Of a stretch of 7,039 bases of DNA, positions 1-6,646 are shown in pieces. The DNA is taken from positions 1 through 7,039 of the forward strand of contig CAAGMX010000338.1 in assembly GCA_900771165.1 (NCBI GenBank). Direction: 5' to 3'. The position numbers were made by a program, and so were the translations under genes. Origin of the DNA: Victivallales bacterium. Lineage in GTDB: Bacteria; Verrucomicrobiota; Lentisphaeria; Oligosphaerales; Oligosphaeraceae. Position 1 is the first letter of the stretch. The number at the start of each line of letters is the position of its first letter. The notes beneath the pieces were generated by a model. It made no database searches. It was not told the origin of the DNA and saw only the letters and a list, made by a program, of their open reading frames with translations.

Positions 1-189
1 CCACCCATTATTTTTGTCGAAGAGCCAAGATAGTCTTTTCCTCCTAGGCGTCCAATCCCAGGGGGGGGGCAACCCCGCTTTGGGGAGAGATTTCTTTTCG
101 GGGGAAATAGGGGGCGGATAGAGTAGAGGGGGAGTCCCATGGCCCCTGCGGGCATTCTGGGGAATCCGTTTCCCGGCTCCCCTTTGCGC
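1..189. other. Non-coding flank after the last gene, with a G-run cluster on the plus strand
   Basis: No credible gene is seen here. A minus-strand frame that runs through 44-328 is a Pro-rich shadow of the oxidoreductase gene. The plus strand carries G runs at 61-69 (nine G), 82-85, 100-104, 110-114 and 128-132, which could in principle form a quadruplex. On the minus strand an AGGAGG at 40-45 and an ATG at 6-8 are present but 31 bases apart, too far for one to serve the other, so no next gene can be called from the eight bases that remain. Confidence 0.5.
82..137 (-). terminator. Possible Rho-dependent termination region (C-rich, G-poor)
   Basis: Read on the minus strand, about 55 bases downstream of the oxidoreductase stop are dominated by C runs separated by T and A. 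By hand count there are about 27 C and only 4 G, with runs such as ACTCCCCCTCTACTCTATCC and GCCCCCTATTTCCCCC. Such C-over-G stretches are typical of Rho loading (rut) sites. No strong hairpin followed by a U tract is visible between 1 and 189; the best hairpin, CCCC-AAAGC-GGGG at 73-85, has only four pairs and no U tract. The call rests on composition and position only. Confidence 0.25.
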
Positions 190-1899
190 TCACAGGACTT
201 CCAGGGAGAAGAGTCGGGCGGGATTTCCCGGGGTGCGTTCCTCCTGGAGGGTCAGACGGAGATCGGTGATTTCCCGGGGAGGCAGGGAGAGGAGGAGGAG
301 TCGCTGGAAGTTGTCCCGGCTCTGACATAGGGTCTGCCAGGAGTGGTTGACCTTGGCCTCCACGGTGAAGGCCTTTCCCAGGGAATCGGGAAGAATGCCC
401 CGCAGCTCCTCTCCTTCATCGAAGCGCATTCGCTTGGGGTCCTGGAAGTTGCTGTCCCAGACCAGGCGGATTCCGTGGATGGTGGTGGGGCGGGGGAAAT
501 GGAGGGAGGTGTGTTCCCCTTGGCGAAGGGGGAGGGAATGGGGGGCGGTGCCTTTGGCGTCTGGGCGCTCCACGCCATCCGCCAAAGCGGGAGCATCGTA
601 TTGGGCTGCTTGAACCAGGGGATTTTCCCGGGAGAGACCAGGAAGGAATTGGTCTTGGAGCATCAGGGTCTGCTGCAATTCCTTTCCATGAAGTTGCCCC
701 ACATCCCTGGGGGTGCAGTGGTGTCGGACGGCCAAGGCGGCGGCGGTGCCGACGGCCTGGCCCAGGGTAGCGCAGGTGGCCATGACCCGGACGGAGGAGA
801 GGGCCAGATGGGAAACGGAGATGTTTCTGCCGGCGAAAAGGAGATTTTCCACGTTATGGGAATAGAGGCATCGGTAGGGGATGTGGTATCCGGGCGCCAG
901 CTCCTGGGTTCGGTTGGGTTCCCCCGTGTGGTAAATCGCCCGGGGGGGATGTTCGTCCACCAGCCAGGCTCCGTAGGCCACCACATCCTGGAAATGTCGG
1001 CCCGCCAAAGTGTCGTTCTGGGTGAGGACGTAGTCCCCCACATAGCGTCGGCTCTCCCGCTTTCCCGGCAGGGAGCCCACCCAATCCAGGGCCCACCCCT
1101 TGCCTCGCCCGTCGGGATGATTCTTGATGTATTCCCAGTATCCCAAGGCGATGCGGGTCAGTTCCCGGTTGATTTCCCGGCTGTCCCGGATGGTGTCCAG
1201 CACGCCTCCAAATTCCAGCCACCAGAAGTTGTCGCCGGGCTGGGCCAGCTCCTTTCGGGGAATGGTATCGTCGGTGTAGTGGTAGGCCCAGGAGGGAGCA
1301 TGGAAGGGATGGTCGTCGCCGGTTTTTCGCAACTGGAGCAGGATGGAGCTGCCCATGGTTTGGTTGTCTGCCTGGGCAAGCCCCCAAGGTTCCTGAAAGG
1401 CGTCCTTGGCTTCCCGTCCATGGCGGAATTCTGCGCCGGAGGGGAGGGCGAGGATGGAATCCCCGGAGCAATCGGCGAAGAGAGGGGCCTGGAAATGGTA
1501 GGTAGTGTAGTCGGTGAGGCCCCAGCCGATGACCTCCTCAAGGCGTCCGTTCTGGACACGGGCATCCCGAATGGAGGTGTTGAAATAGCATTGCAGATTG
1601 GGCTCCCGCTCCAGAAAATCCCGGAGGACATGGTCCCAGAGGGTGTATTTCAGGGTGGGATTGTAGTAGTAGTTGGCCAGCTTCACCTCTTCTAGCAGGC
1701 CTCCTTCCGCAAATTCCGGACACCGGGAACCGCAAATCCACATCCGGATCTCGCTGGAGGCATTGCCTCCCGCCATGGGACGATCCTGCACCAGGATTGT
1801 CTTGGCCCCGTTGCGGGCGGCGGCCACGGCAGCGCAGACGCCCGCCATGCCTCCCCCCACGACAATAAAGTCTGCGGCGATGATTTTCGATGCTTCCAT
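190..1899 (-). CDS. FAD-dependent oxidoreductase (FAD_oxidored family) with discoidin-like C-terminal domain
   Basis: 569 residues from the ATG at 1897-1899. The frame is open for 67 more codons to 2100, but that extension is Ser/Pro-rich low-complexity sequence overlapping the previous gene. The chosen start places the Rossmann motif ten residues in, as usual. Residues 11-20 contain G15-x-G17-x-x-G20. A PMAGGNASSEIRMW segment (41-54) is typical of the family, as are ADCSGDS (142-148), RESRRYVGDY (281-290) and the C-terminal FAD-contact block LFAGRNISVSHLALSSVRVM (354-373) followed by a GQAVGTAAA stretch (380-388). From about 435 to 569 lies a beta-rich domain resembling F5/8 type C (discoidin) modules, seen on many Lentisphaerota homologues. 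No signal peptide is present, so the enzyme is probably cytoplasmic, unlike the two genes before it. The family is related to fumarate-reductase-type flavoproteins and is sometimes labelled 'xanthan lyase' in databases; the substrate is unknown, and sugar or sugar-acid oxidation is a guess from context. It starts 31 bases after the upstream stop, behind a pyrimidine-rich leader without a Shine-Dalgarno sequence. Confidence 0.9.
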   Translation of the reverse strand: MEASKIIAADFIVVGGGMAGVCAAVAAARNGAKTILVQDRPMAGGNASSEIRMWICGSRCPEFAEGGLLEEVKLANYYYNPTLKYTLWDHVLRDFLEREPNLQCYFNTSIRDARVQNGRLEEVIGWGLTDYTTYHFQAPLFADCSGDSILALPSGAEFRHGREAKDAFQEPWGLAQADNQTMGSSILLQLRKTGDDHPFHAPSWAYHYTDDTIPRKELAQPGDNFWWLEFGGVLDTIRDSREINRELTRIALGYWEYIKNHPDGRGKGWALDWVGSLPGKRESRRYVGDYVLTQNDTLAGRHFQDVVAYGAWLVDEHPPRAIYHTGEPNRTQELAPGYHIPYRCLYSHNVENLLFAGRNISVSHLALSSVRVMATCATLGQAVGTAAALAVRHHCTPRDVGQLHGKELQQTLMLQDQFLPGLSRENPLVQAAQYDAPALADGVERPDAKGTAPHSLPLRQGEHTSLHFPRPTTIHGIRLVWDSNFQDPKRMRFDEGEELRGILPDSLGKAFTVEAKVNHSWQTLCQSRDNFQRLLLLSLPPREITDLRLTLQEERTPGNPARLFSLEVL

Positions 1900-1930
1900 G
1901 AGGATGGGAAAAAGGGGGAGGAGGAAAGAG

Positions 1931-4261
1931 TTACGGGAGGAGAGGGAAGGCCATGACCCGCCCTTCGCTGTCGGCGAGGAAGAGGAGTCCGTCCTGGAGG
2001 AGGGGGGGATTGAGGAAGGGAGCGCCGCCCTGGAAGAGCTTTTTGCTCTGGCCTGTGGCGTGGTGGACCCGGTAGAGGGCGCCATCGTTGCCGGCCACAT
2101 AGGAGCTTTCTCCGACCGGCAGGGGCGGAGCGGCGAGGGAGGCGGGGTGTCCCGTAACGTAGTCCCCTGTGGGCAGCAGGGCGTTGCCCGGGAGGAAGCG
2201 CCAGAGTTGGGTCATGGTCTGGCTTTGGTAGGCGGTCAGGCCCTGGGTATGGGAGGAGAGGAGGAGGATTCCCTGGGGCAGGAGAACCATGGGGGCGGTC
2301 ATGGCCTGGCAGGGGATCCCCTTGTGCTCGGCTAGCAGGCGTCCCGTCTCCCCGTCCAGCCGGTAGAGGACATTGGCGCCGGCCACCAGGATCTGTCCCT
2401 CTCTGACCACCAGGGGGGTGCCGTTGAGGAAGAGTTTGGGGAAAAGCCAGAGGACTTTTCCGGTATGGAGATCTTGGCGGTAGAGTCCGTTGAGTCGGGA
2501 GAGGACAAGGAAGGAATGGTCGTCCACCAGGGTGAGTTTATCCTCGGCGGGAGTGCGTTCCTCCACCTTCCAGTGAGTGTTTTTCCAGAGGGTTTCCCCG
2601 GTGGCGGCGGAGACGCCCCGGAGATGCCGTCCATATCCGCCCACCACGATGCCGTCATGGCAGAGGAGCGCGGAGGCGGCGGGGGAGACGATTTGTAGGT
2701 CGGAGAGATTTTGCCAGAGGAGTTCTCCTGTGGAGGCGTCCAGGGCATAGAGATTGGCCCTGGTGTCGATGGCGTAGAGAGAACGGCCATCGGTGGCGAA
2801 GTCGTTGCGGATCCCATAGCCGGTGAGGAAGCGCCATTGAATTTCTCCTGTGTGGGGATCCAGGGCATAGAGGCCTCCCTGTTGGGCATTGGCATCGTCG
2901 GAGACGCCCACGATCAAAAGCCCTCCCACCATTTTCATGGCGCACATGGCCGTGCCGCCGGGAAGCTGGGTCAGCCAGCGGGGGGAGAGGAGGTTGGAGG
3001 CAGGAGTGAATTCCCGGGAGAACTGTTCTCCCGAGGCGGTGGAGGCGGTGAGGGTCAAGGACGCGGGGAGGGGGCCTGTCAGGTGTCCCTTCCAGGTCAT
3101 GGGTCCCACTTGCGCCAGAGAAATCTCTTCTGCCTCTGTCTGGACCGTGGCCGTGCGGATGGGGTCTCCCCCGTGGTGGAGGGTGGCCCAGAGGGTGCCA
3201 TCGGGGAGGGGGAGCAGGTGGAGATGGTTTCTGAGGGTCGGGTGCCAGAGCTGGCTGTCCAGGGAATTGGTGCTTTCCCGAAGGGTGACCGTGCGGAAGG
3301 CGGGGGCGAAGCATCCGGCGCCGCCCTTGTTGGGGGGAGCTACGGAGAAGGCCATGCGCCCCGAGGGATACTTCCTCACGATGTCCATGTGCTTGTGGGC
3401 GTAGAGGGCGCAGACAAACCCCTCCTGGTCGAAGTCCACGGGGGCACTCCGGGTCTTCATGGCCCAGCCCGACAGATCTGGCAGATCGTGGCACAGGAGG
3501 ATCTTCTTCTTGTCCGGGAAGATTCGGCACAGTTCCTTGAGCCAGTCTCCGCAGTCCAGCATGTCATACATCAGGGGGGCGCCCCAGCTGTTGTAGATGG
3601 GGAGGGCCACCAAGAGATAGTCTCCCATCTCCAGAGAATACCACCAGGGACCGAAGACTGTCTGATAGGGGCAGGCCTCCCCCGCGCCCCCCTTCCCCCG
3701 AAAGTCCACATCGTGATTGCCGCACACAAAGGCCACAGGAGCCCCCAGATGCTCCCGGGTGAGGGCACGGCGATGCTCCCAGAGGCATTCCTCGTTCCCA
3801 TTGCCCATGTCCCCCGCCATCACCACCATGGCGGCTCCCGAAATGGCGGAAATCTGCTTCCTCAATTCCGGGGCAAACTCCATTTCCAGGGTTTCCGAGT
3901 CTCCCAGCAGGAGAAAGGTGAGCTCTTCCCCAGGGCGGGGAGGAGCCTCCTCCAGGAGGAAGTCGTAGCGGGAACGCTGGGGAATGATTTTCCGCCAGAA
4001 GTCCTGGGCGTCCGCCTGGTATTGGGCCGTGCGGTGCACATAGAGGGTGGTGGCTTTAGGGGAGAGAGAAAGGCGGTACTGCCCCTGGGCATCGGTTGTG
4101 GCAAAGTGGGTCCCGTCGCTGACCAGGATGCCGGCCAGGGGGCGGTCATGGGGGGAGAGGAGTCCGTCCTGGTCGGCATCCAGCCAGACAGTGCCTGTGA
4201 TTTCCCGGGCGGAGAGGGTCATGGTGGCCAGGAAGAGAAGGAGGAGGCGGAAGGGAGTCAT
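1931..4261 (-). CDS. Exported calcineurin-like metallophosphoesterase fused to a PQQ-like beta-propeller
   Basis: 776 residues. A signal peptide covers residues 1-18 (TMTLSA|RE), so the protein is exported. Residues about 20-105 form an SdrD-B/MetallophosN-like beta-sandwich, with an acidic loop D28-x-D30-x-D32-G and a later TTDAQGQYRL segment. Residues about 113-325 are a calcineurin-like phosphoesterase domain: GDSE (120-123), GDMGN (150-154), GNHD (181-184), LLCHD (His258) and AHKH (His289, His291). Four of the five metal-binding blocks look intact. The first normally reads D-x-H and here reads D-S-E. A linker or beta domain spans about 326-430. Residues 430-776 hold about seven PQQ-type repeats ending in TG..LW-like strands, for example LYALDPHTGEIQW (464-476), LYALDASTGELLW (504-516) and LYRQDLHTGKVLW (593-605). 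Later repeats are degenerate. The substrate could be a phosphoester, phosphodiester or cyclic nucleotide; nothing in the sequence decides this. The start lies six bases after the upstream stop and has no Shine-Dalgarno sequence (pyrimidine-rich leader), which fits translational coupling. Confidence 0.9.
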   Translation of the reverse strand: MTPFRLLLLFLATMTLSAREITGTVWLDADQDGLLSPHDRPLAGILVSDGTHFATTDAQGQYRLSLSPKATTLYVHRTAQYQADAQDFWRKIIPQRSRYDFLLEEAPPRPGEELTFLLLGDSETLEMEFAPELRKQISAISGAAMVVMAGDMGNGNEECLWEHRRALTREHLGAPVAFVCGNHDVDFRGKGGAGEACPYQTVFGPWWYSLEMGDYLLVALPIYNSWGAPLMYDMLDCGDWLKELCRIFPDKKKILLCHDLPDLSGWAMKTRSAPVDFDQEGFVCALYAHKHMDIVRKYPSGRMAFSVAPPNKGGAGCFAPAFRTVTLRESTNSLDSQLWHPTLRNHLHLLPLPDGTLWATLHHGGDPIRTATVQTEAEEISLAQVGPMTWKGHLTGPLPASLTLTASTASGEQFSREFTPASNLLSPRWLTQLPGGTAMCAMKMVGGLLIVGVSDDANAQQGGLYALDPHTGEIQWRFLTGYGIRNDFATDGRSLYAIDTRANLYALDASTGELLWQNLSDLQIVSPAASALLCHDGIVVGGYGRHLRGVSAATGETLWKNTHWKVEERTPAEDKLTLVDDHSFLVLSRLNGLYRQDLHTGKVLWLFPKLFLNGTPLVVREGQILVAGANVLYRLDGETGRLLAEHKGIPCQAMTAPMVLLPQGILLLSSHTQGLTAYQSQTMTQLWRFLPGNALLPTGDYVTGHPASLAAPPLPVGESSYVAGNDGALYRVHHATGQSKKLFQGGAPFLNPPLLQDGLLFLADSEGRVMAFPLLP

Positions 4262-4267
4262 GGGAAA

Positions 4268-6613
4268 TTAGGGGAGGTGGCGCAGGAAGAGTCGTCCCAG
4301 GAGGAGTTCCGGGACCGTTGGGTTTCCCCATCCGGAGAAATAAATTTGGTAGTCCCTGTGGAAGTCGATGGTTCCCAGGGAGATGAGACGGTAGGCCTCC
4401 CGGGATAGGGCGGTAGCGGGGAGGGGAACCCGGCTGACTTCGGCGAAGTTGGTGCCGTAGGTGTAGAATCCGGTCATGGCGGCGATGCCCTGAGGGGAGG
4501 TGACGGCGTCCGGGAGGCGCACTTCGGCGAAGGCTTCCCAGCTTCCTGCCTGGGGGATGGCGGGGAGATCCACCCGGAGGCACCAGGAATAGCCGGTGGT
4601 GGGGAGGCGCACGGAGGAGTGGGGGACGGGGGCTTTGGCGTCGTTCAAATAGGTGGTGGGGGAAATCTGGTAGGCTTCCCGGGGGATGACCACCAGATCC
4701 TGGGGGCGGGTTTGGGCCAACAGGGGGGGCAGATTTCGGTGGGGGGCTTCCGGGGCGAGACGCTGGCGGAGTTGGCGGAGATGGGCATCCAGGCGGACGC
4801 CCTCCCGGGTATACTGATACTTCCAGGCGGGGGTTCTTCTGACCTGTTGCAGGCCTTGCTCCAATTCCTGGAAGCGGGCCTCCACCTCCGGGAGGGGAAC
4901 GAGGGGGGAGTGCCGGGTGACGGTGCCCAGCCAGCTGTTTTCCGAGCGCCAGAGGCGGGTCCACGCCATCCCTGTCTCTACCACGGAGACGCGCCGGAGG
5001 TAGTCCGGGTTGCCCGAGGCCTGGGCCAGAGCCTTAGCCTGGGCCACCAGATCCTCTCCCTCCTGGAGAAGTTCTGGGGTCAGCCAGCGCCCGGTGTCCA
5101 GCATATAGCAGGGCATGGGCCAGGAGGAGGAGGCGGCGGCTTCCTGGAACAACTTGAGCAAGGCCAGAAGAGGCGGGGCCGCCGGCCCATAGTAGCCCTG
5201 AAAGAAATCCTGGGTGAAGGCTTCCGGATCCATTTGGGGATCCCAGAGACAGTGGGCGATGAGGCTTTGACGGTAGGGGGTGAACCAGCCGAACTCTCCC
5301 ACATCGGAGCTGTCCTGGGTGAGGACCTTCTGGACGTGGAGCTGCTGGAAGAGGCGGATGTCCTGGGGAATGGCCTCCATGGCGGGATGGCAGAGTCCCA
5401 GGTTGGTGAAGTTCACCGTGTAATGCCAGACGTTCACATGGGAGGAAAGGGCCGTCCAGCCCTCCAAGGCCTCCCGGTAGGGACGGTTGAAGGGATGGGT
5501 GAGGGGATGGGCGTTGGAAGCCTCAATGAGGCACACCCGGACATGTACATGGTCGCTGGGGCGGATGCTCTTGGGGGGCTCCAGGGTGAATTGGTAGGCA
5601 AAGGTCTCCACGGCGATGCCGGGAAACTCTTCCTGAAGCGCTTCCGCCAGACGGTTCACGAAGTCTATGTTCAGGTCCGCCCGGTTGCCCAGGCGCTCCA
5701 CCGCCTCCAGGCATCGGGGACATTGGCAGACTTCCGTGTTGTCATTCTGGGTGACCCACACCACGTCGCAATTTGGCATCTCTTTTCGGAGGAGATATTT
5801 GAGATTTTCCGTGACCTGCAGGAGGACGTCCGGATTGGTCATGCAGGGCTGGCTGTCGGCTCCCAGGCGACGCCCATCCCGCCAGGCGTAGAACTCCGGT
5901 TTGGTGGGAGGCGGGTTTTGGGGATCATAGAGCCCGGGATAGCGTTTCAGGGTGTTGGCGTCGGGGAGGAGTCGCTCCAGGGTATGGTTTCGTTCCCAGA
6001 AGGTGTGGATGGCGCGGGGGGAGGTGTCCTTGGCCAACATGGGCGTGACCCGCATCTTGTGGCAGAAGGTATTGGAGGATTCGAAGAGGGAGCTGGCGGT
6101 GGGGGTGCGCTCCAGGAAGGGCGGGGTATGGTCCACGTCCAACGGGGGGAGGAAAATGCGCTGGGGATGGGGGATGGATTCTTCCTCCCATCCCCACCAG
6201 CGGACGCTCAGAGAATCTTCCAAGAATTGATAGAGAGCATAGCGGATGCCGAAGACCGGATTCCCCGTCAGGAAAATGTCCCCCGCCTCCGTGCTCTTCA
6301 AACGAATCTGATCCCGGGCCATCGACTGGGCCGTGGTCCCCAAAACCTCCTCCGTCCGAGGCGTCCAGCCAAGGTAAATGGCCGGAGAACGCCTCTGGGA
6401 ATAGGGAAGCCGAGGCAGCTCCACCCCCGTCATGCGACGGAAGGCCTCCTGCAACTCCCCTGCCACCAACTCCTCCTCCGCCGTGGGACGCTCCGGCAGG
6501 ACGATGGCGTAGGCACTCTTTCCGTCTTCATAGAGAAGCAGGTTTTCCCGGGCGAGGCCAGGGAAGGAGACAGCCAGGAGGAGCAGGCAGCAAAGGAGGA
6601 GGGGGCGGGGCAT
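4268..6613 (-). CDS. Exported DUF4838 domain-containing protein (GH-like, carbohydrate-related)
   Basis: 781 residues. The ATG at 6611-6613 is supported by a GGAG seven bases upstream and by an immediate signal peptide: a hydrophobic core at residues 4-20, probable cleavage after Ala21 (GLA|RE), and no lipobox, so the product is periplasmic or secreted. Residues about 30-150 resemble the N-terminal domain that precedes GH67/GH20 catalytic domains. Residues about 165-490 match DUF4838, with the hallmark VTQNDN (287-292) followed by a C-x-C-x2-C cluster (C296, C298, C301) and a conserved-looking WHYTVNFTN stretch (396-404). Residues about 500-620 are mostly helical in appearance. From about 640 to the end is a beta-rich, probably ligand-binding domain. 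DUF4838 proteins occur in polysaccharide-utilisation loci of Bacteroidota and Lentisphaerota, but I know of no settled reaction, so a glycosidase role is inference. The gene ends in TAA six bases before the next start codon, so translational coupling is plausible. Length is normal for the family and nothing looks truncated. Confidence 0.88.
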   Translation of the reverse strand: MPRPLLLCCLLLLAVSFPGLARENLLLYEDGKSAYAIVLPERPTAEEELVAGELQEAFRRMTGVELPRLPYSQRRSPAIYLGWTPRTEEVLGTTAQSMARDQIRLKSTEAGDIFLTGNPVFGIRYALYQFLEDSLSVRWWGWEEESIPHPQRIFLPPLDVDHTPPFLERTPTASSLFESSNTFCHKMRVTPMLAKDTSPRAIHTFWERNHTLERLLPDANTLKRYPGLYDPQNPPPTKPEFYAWRDGRRLGADSQPCMTNPDVLLQVTENLKYLLRKEMPNCDVVWVTQNDNTEVCQCPRCLEAVERLGNRADLNIDFVNRLAEALQEEFPGIAVETFAYQFTLEPPKSIRPSDHVHVRVCLIEASNAHPLTHPFNRPYREALEGWTALSSHVNVWHYTVNFTNLGLCHPAMEAIPQDIRLFQQLHVQKVLTQDSSDVGEFGWFTPYRQSLIAHCLWDPQMDPEAFTQDFFQGYYGPAAPPLLALLKLFQEAAASSSWPMPCYMLDTGRWLTPELLQEGEDLVAQAKALAQASGNPDYLRRVSVVETGMAWTRLWRSENSWLGTVTRHSPLVPLPEVEARFQELEQGLQQVRRTPAWKYQYTREGVRLDAHLRQLRQRLAPEAPHRNLPPLLAQTRPQDLVVIPREAYQISPTTYLNDAKAPVPHSSVRLPTTGYSWCLRVDLPAIPQAGSWEAFAEVRLPDAVTSPQGIAAMTGFYTYGTNFAEVSRVPLPATALSREAYRLISLGTIDFHRDYQIYFSGWGNPTVPELLLGRLFLRHLP

Positions 6614-6620
6614 GGCAGGA

Positions 6621-6624
6621 CTCC
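6621..6624 (-). promoter_or_regulatory. Ribosome binding site of the DUF4838 gene
   Basis: The minus strand reads CCGGAGTCCTGCC directly before the ATG at 6611-6613, which places GGAG seven bases from the start codon. It is the only convincing Shine-Dalgarno sequence before an internal gene of the cluster, and it agrees with the start chosen from the signal peptide. Confidence 0.55.
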
Positions 6625-6646
6625 GGGGTAGGGAAGGCTGGGAGAA

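Noticed and set aside
6..56. Possible promoter (TTGGAC, 17 bases, TATCTT) and start of another minus-strand gene at the ATG at 6-8
   Set aside because: The boxes match the sigma-70 consensus at only about 7 of 12 positions, the AGGAGG at 40-45 is 31 bases from the ATG, and only eight bases of any coding sequence would be in the window.
73..104. Short inverted repeats (CCCC-AAAGC-GGGG and ATTTC-N9-GAAAT) as an intrinsic terminator
   Set aside because: Stems have only four or five pairs and no U tract follows on the transcript strand.
343..1695. 450-codon open frame on the plus strand, antisense to the oxidoreductase gene
   Set aside because: Same pattern: Gly/Val-rich with no motif, and the opposite strand carries a clear FAD-binding enzyme.
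1900..2100. 67-codon N-terminal extension of the oxidoreductase
   Set aside because: The extension is Ser/Pro-rich, overlaps the 3' end of the previous gene in another frame, and the internal ATG at 1899 gives the usual short lead into the Rossmann motif.
2711..4408. 565-codon open frame on the plus strand, antisense to the phosphoesterase-propeller gene
   Set aside because: Low-complexity Gly/Glu-rich translation with no domain signal, spanning the boundary of two well-supported genes.
4619..6631. 670-codon open frame on the plus strand, antisense to the DUF4838 gene
   Set aside because: It is Gly- and Glu-rich without recognisable domains, while the minus strand encodes a protein with a signal peptide and family motifs across the same span. 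The lack of stops follows from rare TTA, CTA and TCA codons in the real gene.
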